DNA of 32,107 nucleotides, from positions 1 to 32,107 of the forward strand of contig BJHL01000014.1 in assembly GCA_014192545.1 (NCBI GenBank), written 5' to 3'. The stretch is from Phycisphaerae bacterium (lineage in GTDB: Bacteria; Planctomycetota; Phycisphaerae; Phycisphaerales; UBA1924). Both the position numbers and the translations under genes were made by a program. Shown in pieces: positions 7,982 to 15,824 of the stretch. The notes under the pieces are model-generated. The model ran no database searches and was not told where the DNA came from. It saw only the letters and a list, made by a program, of their open reading frames with translations. The stretch's first letter is position 1, and every line of letters starts with the position of its first letter.

Positions 7982-9484
7982 ATGGACACCACGCAGTTTC
8001 GCGAACTGGGCTACCGCATGGTCGACGAGGTCGCGACATACTGGGATCGCTTGCAGCGCGACCCCGGCAGCGTTCCAGTTCTCTCTCGCAGTAAACCGGG
8101 TGATACCGCAGCTCTACTGCCCACTCGCGCGCCCGAACACGCCGAATCTTGGGAGGCAATGTTCGCCGACATCGAGCGCGTCATCATGCCGGGCTTGACG
8201 CACTGGCAGCATCCGAATTTCTACGCGTTTTTCCCGGCAAATATCTCGGGACCCGCCGTTCTTGGAGAACTTCTCAGTGCTGGTCTGGGTGTGCAAGGCA
8301 TGCTCTGGGCCACCAGTCCGGCGTGTACCGAACTCGAGACGCGCGTGCTCGATTGGCTCGCTCGCGCCGTAGGCCTGCCCGATGATTTTCTCAGCACGAG
8401 CCCCACTGGCGGCGGCGTGATTCAAGGTACGGCGAGCGAAGCTGTGCTTGCTGCGCTCGTCGCCGCTCGCCATCGGGCAGTGAAAAAACTTGGTCCCGCG
8501 TGCGTGCACAATCTCTGCGTTTACACATCATCGCAAGCGCACTCGAGCGTGATCAAAGCTGCCATGATCGCCGGCTTTGCACTCGAACCCGATGATCGCG
8601 CACGCGTGCGCACCATCGATGTGGATGCGACGTTTCGCATGCGTCCGGACCTTCTCGAAGCTGCCATGCGTGCCGATATTGCCGCAGGTCTCACGCCATG
8701 CTTTGTGTGCGCAAGCGTTGGCACCACCGGCTGCACAGCGATTGACGACATCACCGCGACTGCACACGCCATCGCACGCGCGTCAACCACGCATCGTCCG
8801 TGGCTGCATGTCGACGCTGCTCACGCCGGAGCCGCGTGCATTTGTCCGGAGTATCAACCTTGGCTGGCAGGTATTGAGCATGCCGATAGTTTCTGTTTCA
8901 ATCCGCACAAGTGGCTGCTGACTAATTTCGACTGTGACTGCTTCTGGACGCGCGATCGCGCAAGCCTCACCGCGAGCATGAGCATCACGCCTGAGTATCT
9001 GCGCAACCCCGCGAGCGAATCCGGCGCGGTCTTTGATTATCGCGATTGGCACGTGCCGCTGGGCAGGCGGTTTCGCAGCCTCAAACTGTGGTTTGTGATC
9101 CGACATTACGGCCTTGAAGGCCTGCGCACGTATATCCGCGAGCACATGCGGCTTGCGAGTTTGTTCGAGTCGTGGGTGCAAGCTGACGCGAGGTTTGAAC
9201 TCTCGGCTCCGCGCACCATGAACTTGGTTTGCTTCCGCCTGCATCCGCACGCGAACGAAACTTCGCCACAAACCGACGCCCGCAACAAGCGAATGCTCGA
9301 TGCCATCAATGCAACGGGCCTCGCATACCTCACGCACACGGCCCTCCCAACCTTCAACCATGCGGGCGCTGCAACCAGCTCGCAACTGGTTATTCGCATG
9401 GCCATCGGCGCAACCACCACGCAAGAGTCGCATGTGCACGCAGCGTGGCAACTCATCTCGCGCATCGCGGTTGATCACAAGTGA
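7982..9484 (+). CDS. Group II PLP-dependent aromatic-amino-acid-type decarboxylase
   Basis: A 500-residue enzyme of the pyridoxal-phosphate group II decarboxylase family (aromatic L-amino acid, tyrosine and tryptophan decarboxylases), expected to turn an amino acid into its amine plus CO2. Family blocks appear in order: HPNFYAFFPANISGPAVLGE, GLGVQGMLWATSPACTELE, GGGVIQGTASEAVLAAL, SSQAHSSVIKA (the His that stacks on PLP), VGTTGCTAIDDI, HVDAAHAG, and NPHKWLLTNFDC with the Schiff-base Lys near residue 310. The mobile-loop Tyr is kept in TPEYLRNP, and the PLP-stacking His is also present; acetaldehyde-synthase relatives typically change one or the other. Simple decarboxylation is therefore the better guess. 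The usual HVDAAYAG reads HVDAAHAG here. ATG 7982 is preferred over TTG 7964. The substrate is not determined. Confidence 0.93.
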   Translation: MDTTQFRELGYRMVDEVATYWDRLQRDPGSVPVLSRSKPGDTAALLPTRAPEHAESWEAMFADIERVIMPGLTHWQHPNFYAFFPANISGPAVLGELLSAGLGVQGMLWATSPACTELETRVLDWLARAVGLPDDFLSTSPTGGGVIQGTASEAVLAALVAARHRAVKKLGPACVHNLCVYTSSQAHSSVIKAAMIAGFALEPDDRARVRTIDVDATFRMRPDLLEAAMRADIAAGLTPCFVCASVGTTGCTAIDDITATAHAIARASTTHRPWLHVDAAHAGAACICPEYQPWLAGIEHADSFCFNPHKWLLTNFDCDCFWTRDRASLTASMSITPEYLRNPASESGAVFDYRDWHVPLGRRFRSLKLWFVIRHYGLEGLRTYIREHMRLASLFESWVQADARFELSAPRTMNLVCFRLHPHANETSPQTDARNKRMLDAINATGLAYLTHTALPTFNHAGAATSSQLVIRMAIGATTTQESHVHAAWQLISRIAVDHK

Positions 9485-9570
9485 ACACGCGTTCACCGAC
9501 GCCGGGTCTGAGGTTCTGCGAAGGCCCCGATCGAACACCCGCACTCGCCGCATCACTCCTAACCTCGCAC

Positions 9571-10098
9571 ATGAAGGCTCTCTGCATCACGCTTCTCGCT
9601 TCGACGCTGCTCCTGACGGGCTGCCATACCTCTCCTCGCGGCGACGTCGCCTTCACCGTCGCCGACGGCTCGTTCGAAGAGACTTTCAGTGCCGCTCGCA
9701 GCGTGCTACGCGACTATCGCTTTACGCTTGATCGCGTGGATGCACAAGCTGGCGTGATTACGTCCACGCCGCAAGCTTCTGCAGGAATCATCGCGCCTTG
9801 GGAATCAACTCAAAGCAGCGCGAGCGAGGAAATCGAAGACTTGCTGCACCAGCAAAGCCGGCGTGTGCGTGTGGAGTTTTTTGACAACAACACCAAGGGT
9901 GTTGTTACTGTCGCCGTCGAGCGCACGCAGTTGTCAAACCTTCGGCCAAGCCAGATCGTGGGTCTGACGACGCAGGCGTATGACCCGCAAGCCGAGGCAC
10001 GCGGCCAGGCGGGCGTGTATCAAGTCGTGGTGCGTCGCGATGATGATCTTGCGAAGCGAATCGCTCGTGATATCGAAAAGGTTGCTGCGAAGAAGTAG
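9571..10098 (+). CDS. Putative lipoprotein, unknown function
   Basis: A 175-residue product beginning MKALCITLLASTLLLTGCHT, a lipoprotein signal with lipobox LTGC and Cys near residue 18, so it should be lipid-anchored after export. The mature part is a compact alpha/beta domain (FEETFSAARSVLRDYRFTLDRVDAQAGVITS, later RRVRVEFF and VTVAVERT) with a Lys-rich C-terminus. The 'short signal, DYRFTLDRVDAQAGVI' style resembles small planctomycete lipoproteins, but I know no function. The start was chosen at the ATG beginning the signal peptide; an in-frame GTG at 9481 would put 30 residues in front of it and is unlikely. It lies 86 bases after the decarboxylase on the same strand. Its stop is only 2 bases from the stop of the convergent LuxR-type gene. 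Confidence 0.75.
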   Translation: MKALCITLLASTLLLTGCHTSPRGDVAFTVADGSFEETFSAARSVLRDYRFTLDRVDAQAGVITSTPQASAGIIAPWESTQSSASEEIEDLLHQQSRRVRVEFFDNNTKGVVTVAVERTQLSNLRPSQIVGLTTQAYDPQAEARGQAGVYQVVVRRDDDLAKRIARDIEKVAAKK

Positions 10099-10100
10099 CG

Positions 10101-10931
10101 TCAGTTGCTCGGCTGCGTTGCCGGGATATGCCCGAGAGCTTTGGCAACAAGTTCTCCGCGCGAATTCGCATTGAGCTTGCGGTGCAGGCTCTTGACGTGA
10201 TCGTGAATCGTGTGCGGGCTGCGGCCGAGTGTTTCGCTGACTTCTTTCACGCTGTTGCCCATCACGAGCAAGTCCAGTACTTCCTGCTCGCGATGCGTGA
10301 GCCACAGAATTGCGCCGGGGCCAGCACCCATAGCAACGTGCGCAACACGTGCGAGCAATGCGCTGGCAAGGCGGACGACCATCATGCACTCGAACGACCG
10401 TTCCGTTGATTCGGGCAGCGCCACATAGGTAAGCAGTTTTCGCACGCGAGATTGTGGACAGAGCAGTGCCGCTGTCGCGATCAACGAGCCATTCGCCGGG
10501 ATGTACCACGTATTGGCGTGTGATGTGTTGATCAGTTCCGTGCGACCGTACGTCTTGGAGGCGACATCGCTCCCGTCTTGAATCGTCATCCCATCTGGCG
10601 ACCATGGCAAACCGACCATGCCTTCGAACCGCACGCGCAGATCAAGCCCTTCCTGACGCTCAAGTTTCCCATGACGGACAGCACACGCACCGATTGAGAG
10701 CACCTCATTCACGCGACCCGACTCGGCCACATCCGCCAATATAATCGCCAGATCCGCATGGGTAAACACACTCGCGAGTGCCGCTGATGATCGCTCGCAC
10801 CAATCGGGCGTTGCGACAGCGGGTATTTTCCCTATCGACTGCGTGAGCTGAGCGCACCGCTCGAGCATTCGCTGCATTCGGCCTAGTTGTGAGCTGTCGA
10901 TCGGACGTTCTGTCGTTGATGTGGACTTCAT
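10101..10931 (-). CDS. LuxR/NarL-type HTH transcriptional regulator
   Basis: A 276-residue protein. The C-terminal ~65 residues are a LuxR-type helix-turn-helix: LTHREQEVLDLLVMGNSVKEV, then SETLGRSPHTIHDHVKSLHRKL. The N-terminal ~200 residues have no recognisable receiver domain and no phosphoacceptor pattern; a GAF-like ligand-sensing fold is possible (FTHADLAIILADVAESG, later NTSHANTWYIPANGSLIATAALL). It is therefore more likely ligand- or partner-controlled than a two-component response regulator. The ATG at 10931 has GAAGG about 10 bases upstream; an upstream in-frame start at 10970 is less likely. A TTGACA -35 box and repeated operator-like sites lie just upstream, which suggests autoregulation. 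Confidence 0.88.
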   Translation of the reverse strand: MKSTSTTERPIDSSQLGRMQRMLERCAQLTQSIGKIPAVATPDWCERSSAALASVFTHADLAIILADVAESGRVNEVLSIGACAVRHGKLERQEGLDLRVRFEGMVGLPWSPDGMTIQDGSDVASKTYGRTELINTSHANTWYIPANGSLIATAALLCPQSRVRKLLTYVALPESTERSFECMMVVRLASALLARVAHVAMGAGPGAILWLTHREQEVLDLLVMGNSVKEVSETLGRSPHTIHDHVKSLHRKLNANSRGELVAKALGHIPATQPSN

Positions 10932-10974
10932 GAACGCACACCTTCTTTTCGCGTTGTTGCCTCGCGACATTGTT

Positions 10975-11004
10975 GTAACACACTTTCGGAGACCTGTGTG
11001 TCAA
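10975..11004 (-). promoter_or_regulatory. Candidate sigma-70 promoter of the LuxR-type gene
   Basis: On the minus strand TTGACA (10999-11004) is separated by 18 bases from TGTTAC (10975-10980). The -35 box is perfect and the -10 is weak. The start would lie about 35-40 bases before the ATG at 10931. The -35 box is part of the direct repeat described next. Confidence 0.45.
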
Positions 11005-11092
11005 GCATTGCAAATTGCGGTAAATACTCTCCTTGGGCCATCTTCTGTCGAACGTCCGTAGGTGTGTCAAATATTGCGAATTGCGAAAATTA
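10997..11092 (-). promoter_or_regulatory. Two 30-bp direct repeats, candidate operators
   Basis: Copies at 10997-11026 and 11063-11092 are offset by 66 bp, close to six helical turns. On the minus strand both read CGCAATTYGCAAT followed 3 bases on by TTGACACA. Each contains the near-palindrome GCAATTYGC; the far copy also reads as a tandem TTGCGAA-TTGCGAA on the plus strand. The near copy supplies the -35 box of the LuxR-type gene. A dimeric regulator binding both sites with looping is plausible; autoregulation is inferred. Confidence 0.6.
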
Positions 11093-11550
11093 TTTTCAGA
11101 GTTAAATCTAGAAGCACCTAATTTGGGCATATTCCCGCAGATTCAAGTCAACGCTCAATGCGTTTGCCACATCTTGGGTAAGCCGCGAGGAGTTGAAAAA
11201 AATTACAAATCGCGTGCAGCCAACTTTCACCGAGCAACAACTGCTGAAACTTCTAAGGTTCTGCGCAGTTTGATGATTTCCATTCCGCTTCGTGGCGGAT
11301 GCTTCGGCTTGAAGCAGTCAGTTGAACCCGCTGACAGAGAAGACAAGTCTTCATGCCTCTCAGGCAAGTTCATAGAAAAATCCGAGAGACGATTGCAAAG
11401 GTACACGATCGGTGGTTTTCGTGTGTCATATTCCATGAACAGTGAGCACAATTGACTAGGAACGGGGATGTTTTTCCGAAACAATTTCAATTTTTCGCTG
11501 CGCAGCCTACGCTCCTCGCCAGTTTTCCACATGCTTCGGAGATTCAACAC
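11093..11550. other. Non-coding gap before the UDP-galactopyranose mutase gene
   Basis: These 458 bases separate the repeated sites from the mutase start. They are somewhat A/T-richer than their surroundings. A 140-codon open frame at 11033-11455 has atypical composition and no family resemblance, so I treat the stretch as leader or regulatory DNA. I see no tRNA, terminator or clear promoter in it. Confidence 0.5.
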
Positions 11551-13257
11551 ATGGCCGCTTCCGTCCGCGACTCCGCCCAACGCATCGTCATCCTCGGCGC
11601 CGGTCCTACCGGTTTGGGTGCCGCGTACCGCCTCAAAGAGCTTGGTTACAGCAACTTTGTCGTCTACGACCGCCACAACTACGTCGGCGGCCTGTCGCAC
11701 AGCTTTACCGATGACCAAGGATTCACGTGGGACATCGGCGGACACGTGATGTTCAGCCACTACACCTACTACGACAAGTGCTTCGAAACACTCATGGGTA
11801 GCGAGTACACGCTCAACAACCGCGAGAGCTGGGTGCGCATGTTTGACACGTGGGTTCCGTATCCATTCCAGAACAACGTGCGCTACCTCCCCAAGCAAGC
11901 GGCGTTCGAATGCATCGCGGGTCTCGTCAAAGCCCAGAACGGCAAAGGCACCGTCGCCAGCCCGCAACAAGCCACCAACTTCGGTGAATTTATCGACGCG
12001 GTCTTCGGCGAGGGCATCGCCAAGCACTTCATGCGGCCGTACAACTACAAAGTTTGGGCCTATCCGCCTGAACGGATGAACAAACACTGGATCGGTGAGC
12101 GAGTCGCCGTTATCGATGTCGAGCGTGCACTCAAGAACATCATCCTCGGTACCGACGATTTTGGCTGGGGACCAAACAACCAGTTCAAGTTTCCTCTGAA
12201 AGGTGGAACGGGCGAGTTCTACAAACGTTTCGGCCCCGCGATCGGCTTCGACGACGGCAAAGGCATTGGACACATCCGTCTCAACAAACGTGTGACCAAG
12301 ATTGATGTTGATGCCAAAGTCATCACGTTCAGTGACGGCACGACCGACACGTATGACATCTTGCTGAGCACAATGCCGGTGGATGTGCTGACGGGGAAGA
12401 TTCTCAGTGAACAAGCGGGTGAACAAGCGGGTGAACAAGCGGGTGAACAAGCGGGCGACCGAGGGGCGCGAGCCAATGACGCCTCACTTGCCGACATTGC
12501 CAATCTCGCGTCGGGCCTGCTGCACAGCAGCGGCTACATGGTCGGCATTGGTCTCAAGAGCCGCACACCCAACGCCGGCTCGCCTGATACCAAGAGCTGG
12601 ATGTACTTCCCCGAGGACAACTGTCCCTTCTATCGCGTCACCTACCTCAGCAACTATTCGCCCTTCATGACGCCCGACAAGCACAACTACTACTCGCTGC
12701 TCTGCGAAGTCAGTGAGAGCGATGTCAAACACACGCCCGGCGAATTCGGCAAGAACCCTGACGCCGTCATTGATGATTGCATCCGCGGCCTTGAGAACGC
12801 GGGCTTGCTGAACCCGGGTGAACGCGCCAACATCGTGAGCCGGTGGTGTTACTACGCCGATTACTCGTATCCCACGCCCAGCGTTGAGCGCGACGACATT
12901 CTGACGCAAGTGATTCCGTGGCTCGAAGCTCGCGGCATCTACTCACGCGGCCGATTCGGCATGTGGAAGTACGAAGTCGCCAACACCGACCACAGCCTGA
13001 TGCAGGGTGTCGAACTCATCAATCGCCTGCTGCTGGGCGAACCCGAAACCACCATCGGCATGAGCTACAAAGTGACGGAAGATGGCCGAAACGCGGCTTC
13101 GCACGAACGCCCCGCACACGCCGGCAGCGGCGAGAAACGCTTGGCAAGACAAGCCACACCGACCATTGAGCCCAAACCCGCGAAGGTGGGCGACACAGGC
13201 GCGGGAGATATCAGCGAGGATGAGTTGGCGGTTGGTGATCAGGTCGGCAAGCGCTGA
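11551..13257 (+). CDS. glf: UDP-galactopyranose mutase, eukaryotic-type
   Basis: A 568-residue FAD enzyme expected to interconvert UDP-galactopyranose and UDP-galactofuranose in the cytoplasm, feeding galactofuranose into surface glycans. The dinucleotide motif GAGPTG is at 16-21. GGHVMFSH follows, with His65 at the position of the fungal active-site His63. Blocks that I recall from fungal enzymes come next: PYPFQNN, MRPYNYKVWAYP, WIGERVA (substrate Arg), YFPEDNCPFYR (second Arg), YPTPSVERD (Tyr) and MWKYEVANTDHS (Tyr and Asn). These are closer to fungal than to E. coli-type mutases. The C-terminal ~50 residues past the fold are low-complexity and may be disordered. The ATG has GGAG nine bases upstream. 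A 12-bp tandem repeat is inserted at about residues 287-302. It converges with the DUF2339 gene. Confidence 0.93.
   Translation: MAASVRDSAQRIVILGAGPTGLGAAYRLKELGYSNFVVYDRHNYVGGLSHSFTDDQGFTWDIGGHVMFSHYTYYDKCFETLMGSEYTLNNRESWVRMFDTWVPYPFQNNVRYLPKQAAFECIAGLVKAQNGKGTVASPQQATNFGEFIDAVFGEGIAKHFMRPYNYKVWAYPPERMNKHWIGERVAVIDVERALKNIILGTDDFGWGPNNQFKFPLKGGTGEFYKRFGPAIGFDDGKGIGHIRLNKRVTKIDVDAKVITFSDGTTDTYDILLSTMPVDVLTGKILSEQAGEQAGEQAGEQAGDRGARANDASLADIANLASGLLHSSGYMVGIGLKSRTPNAGSPDTKSWMYFPEDNCPFYRVTYLSNYSPFMTPDKHNYYSLLCEVSESDVKHTPGEFGKNPDAVIDDCIRGLENAGLLNPGERANIVSRWCYYADYSYPTPSVERDDILTQVIPWLEARGIYSRGRFGMWKYEVANTDHSLMQGVELINRLLLGEPETTIGMSYKVTEDGRNAASHERPAHAGSGEKRLARQATPTIEPKPAKVGDTGAGDISEDELAVGDQVGKR
12409..12456 (+). 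repeat. Four tandem 12-bp units inside the mutase gene
   Basis: The unit GAACAAGCGGGT occurs four times in a row, the last ending in C. It encodes (EQAG)x3 then EQAGD in a segment that sits between conserved blocks and looks like a surface loop. Being 12 bp, changes in copy number keep the frame. Confidence 0.95.
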
Positions 13258-13326
13258 TCCGTCGCCTGAGTTCGAACTCTGGAACGCTCAACATGATCCT
13301 CCAACGCCTTGGAGATTACTGCTGCT

Positions 13327-15684
13327 TTACACGCTCGTCCTCGCACCCTTCGCCAGCTTCCCATACACAAACGCCACACCCATCATCAGCAGACCTACCA
13401 CCAAGAAGCACGCGATTCGCCACACCGCGCTGACTTCACTCAGGTCATAGATCACAACTTTCGCGCCGGCGATACCCAGGAGCGCGAGCCCCGCGTAACG
13501 CACGGCGGGCTTGGCCCAGCGGAAGCCTGTCGCGAGTGCGGCGACCGCGACGATTGCCCACCACACGCTCACTGCGCCGCGCGTGGACGTTCGCATCGCG
13601 AAGATCGCCTCAACAATTGCGCTCACGCCCACGCTGCTCGCGAGTAGACCCAGCACTGCACTCGACCAGATCACGCCGCTTCGCACGACTGGGTCAAGTG
13701 TTCGCTCACGCATCGCGATGATGAGTGCTCCTGCAGCGATCGTCAATCCTGCGAATGCAAGCTGCACAGGCGATGTCGCCGTGAATGCTGCACCTGCCAT
13801 GCGGTTTGTTGCAAGCAGTGCCCATGCGGCAGCACACACCGCAAACACCAGCAACGCAGCGATTTCAAACCGCACAGCACGCAGCATCCGCACCTGCGAC
13901 AAGACAATCGCGATGGCGATCCACACCCACAACATCGACATGGCTCGCGCTTGCTCATCCAGCGGCACCAGCATCAACAACGCTGCTGGCACACACGCTC
14001 GAAGCACGCCCTTTGTGCGGCTCGGCTGCTGGTCGTTTGTTGCTGACATTGCAGCGGTCCACACGCCTGCGATGAGCGTCAACGCCAGGCTGCTCCACGT
14101 GAGTACTAGGCCGCCAATCTGAAATTCCGCCACGCCAGCTCGCGCGAAAAACGTATCGACGAAGATCAATCGCAAGGTTCCCAACAAGAGCATCCAGATG
14201 CCGTACCAGCGCATGGCTCGCGACGACAGCCGGGGGCCCATGACGGCAGCCGCCAGCCCCATGCCCGCGAACGCCGCAACTTGTGCGTAGCCGCCCAAGG
14301 CCGCGGCGATGACCACCACCAGCAGCAGTGCGGCCTGTGCGAGCAGCGACTGACCCATGACGTGCCGCAAGGTGGCGGGTAATTTCGATATCGATGCTCC
14401 AAACGGAGCGAGTACGCCAGCAAGTAATCCCGACATTGCACACGCCGCCAACGCTGGCAGCCACATCGCGGCACCTCGATTCGTCGCGATCATGTGCATG
14501 CTCAACGCAACCGCCCAAACAGTGACGGCGAGCGTGGCGAGCACCAGCGACGCGCCGCGCGTCTTCAGTTCGCGTGACAACACATCGTCCTCGTGCGCGT
14601 CGCTTGACTGCTTCGCAAGCATCGCGTTGATGACGGCATCTGCATGGACCAACAACCATGTGAGTGCAAGAACACTCAGCCCGGCCCACAATGAAAGTGA
14701 AGCCGTGTTGAACGTCCACAAAGAAATCAGCAGCGTTGCACCACCAACTGCAAGCCCTCGCACGCCTGCGGTTGACTTGATGGCGTGTTTGTGTTCAAGC
14801 CACGTGCAACTCGCCAAGCCAACGCACATCAATGCAAGCACATAACCCGGCAGCGCGAACATGGACGCATCCGCACCTCGCATCAAGATCGGCGCGAGGT
14901 AACCACCCAGCAGCGAGACGGCGATCACTAACCCAAGCCGCAGCCGCACGCCCACAACGGTGCCAGCGATCGCAACAACTAGCATCATGACAATTGCCGC
15001 ACCAGGACTCATCAGTCCATACAACTTGTACGCCGCGAACACGCTCGCGTAAATCGCGCCAAGCCCCGCGCTCGCCGTGCCGCACGCCGCCCACTCGCCC
15101 CAGCGCTTGCGAATCCACTCGGCAACGCCCACCATCACAATGCCAAACATCCCTGCACCAACACACCGCCACACTGGCGACACGCGCAGCCATCCTTGGT
15201 CATATGCAAGCTTGACGAACAATGACACGGCGATGACAACCGCTAACGCTCCCAACGCGGCGTACCACCGTCCAGCCAACATCTGCTCAAAGTTGATTCC
15301 GCGCTTCTCAGGCTTCTCAGGCTCTGCACTCGCGCCCGTCGACGGTGGCCAGGCAGCAACGCGCGGCGTGGCTTGTACATTTTGCACGGGTAACGGCGGT
15401 AGCATCGCGACTTGTATCGCTGCCACAGGCTTTGCTGGCACAGCACCACGCGTCTGCTGGGCCGAGACGAACGCCGCCGCTCGCTGACCCGTGACCGGCT
15501 GAACCTCGGCAACCACGCGGGCCTGCTCAAGTCGTGAAACACGCTCGTCGAGCTTCGCTAATGCGGCCTTCACATCCGCCTGCGCAGGCCGTGATCGCGA
15601 AGCATCAGATCGCTTGCGCGAAGTCCGCTGCGAAGCGGGACGAGCTGAAGAGGATCCACTGCTGAAGGGGATGCGGGGTGTCAT
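13327..15684 (-). CDS. DUF2339 multispan membrane protein
   Basis: A 785-residue protein. The first ~130 residues are soluble, with a Ser/Arg-rich start and a coiled-coil-like segment (DVKAALAKLDERVSRLEQ). FEQMLAGRWYAALGALAVVIAVSLFVKLAYDQGWL follows near 130 and marks the DUF2339 family, including its WxxxGA..LxxxxFxKLAxDxGW pattern. From there to the end nearly all sequence is hydrophobic, enough for roughly 20 or more membrane spans. The ending VWRIACFLVVGLLMMGVAFVYGKL is also family-typical. The function of DUF2339 proteins is not established. The ATG lies immediately downstream of a strong promoter. The 3' end faces the mutase gene; a short hairpin CTCCAA-CGCC-TTGGAG (13301-13316) sits between them without a U-tract. 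Confidence 0.86.
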   Translation of the reverse strand: MTPRIPFSSGSSSARPASQRTSRKRSDASRSRPAQADVKAALAKLDERVSRLEQARVVAEVQPVTGQRAAAFVSAQQTRGAVPAKPVAAIQVAMLPPLPVQNVQATPRVAAWPPSTGASAEPEKPEKRGINFEQMLAGRWYAALGALAVVIAVSLFVKLAYDQGWLRVSPVWRCVGAGMFGIVMVGVAEWIRKRWGEWAACGTASAGLGAIYASVFAAYKLYGLMSPGAAIVMMLVVAIAGTVVGVRLRLGLVIAVSLLGGYLAPILMRGADASMFALPGYVLALMCVGLASCTWLEHKHAIKSTAGVRGLAVGGATLLISLWTFNTASLSLWAGLSVLALTWLLVHADAVINAMLAKQSSDAHEDDVLSRELKTRGASLVLATLAVTVWAVALSMHMIATNRGAAMWLPALAACAMSGLLAGVLAPFGASISKLPATLRHVMGQSLLAQAALLLVVVIAAALGGYAQVAAFAGMGLAAAVMGPRLSSRAMRWYGIWMLLLGTLRLIFVDTFFARAGVAEFQIGGLVLTWSSLALTLIAGVWTAAMSATNDQQPSRTKGVLRACVPAALLMLVPLDEQARAMSMLWVWIAIAIVLSQVRMLRAVRFEIAALLVFAVCAAAWALLATNRMAGAAFTATSPVQLAFAGLTIAAGALIIAMRERTLDPVVRSGVIWSSAVLGLLASSVGVSAIVEAIFAMRTSTRGAVSVWWAIVAVAALATGFRWAKPAVRYAGLALLGIAGAKVVIYDLSEVSAVWRIACFLVVGLLMMGVAFVYGKLAKGARTSV

Positions 15685-15693
15685 AGTAAGTAA

Positions 15694-15722
15694 ATACTAA
15701 CATGTGACCGTTGGTTTGTCAA
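15694..15722 (-). promoter_or_regulatory. Consensus sigma-70 promoter of the DUF2339 gene
   Basis: Minus strand: perfect TTGACA (15717-15722), 17-base spacer, TAGTAT (15694-15699). The predicted start is about 15687, only about 3 bases before the ATG at 15684, so the mRNA would be essentially leaderless. Confidence 0.7.
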
Positions 15723-15824
15723 GTGTCACTTTCCGGCAAGATTTTCGAGGGTTTTCTGTTCCGGGGCTGCCCCTGCATGCACGAGCGGACAGAACGCGGC
15801 ACAGTGAGTCTGGACGCGCGATGC

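Noticed and set aside
11033..11455. 140-codon plus-strand open frame upstream of the mutase gene
   Set aside because: It has no RBS, atypical composition and no recognisable domain, and it overlaps the operator-like repeats.
11227..12450. 407-codon minus-strand open frame over the mutase start
   Set aside because: The mutase on the plus strand has all active-site motifs; this frame has a low-complexity start (FTRLFTRLFTRLF) produced by the 12-bp repeat.
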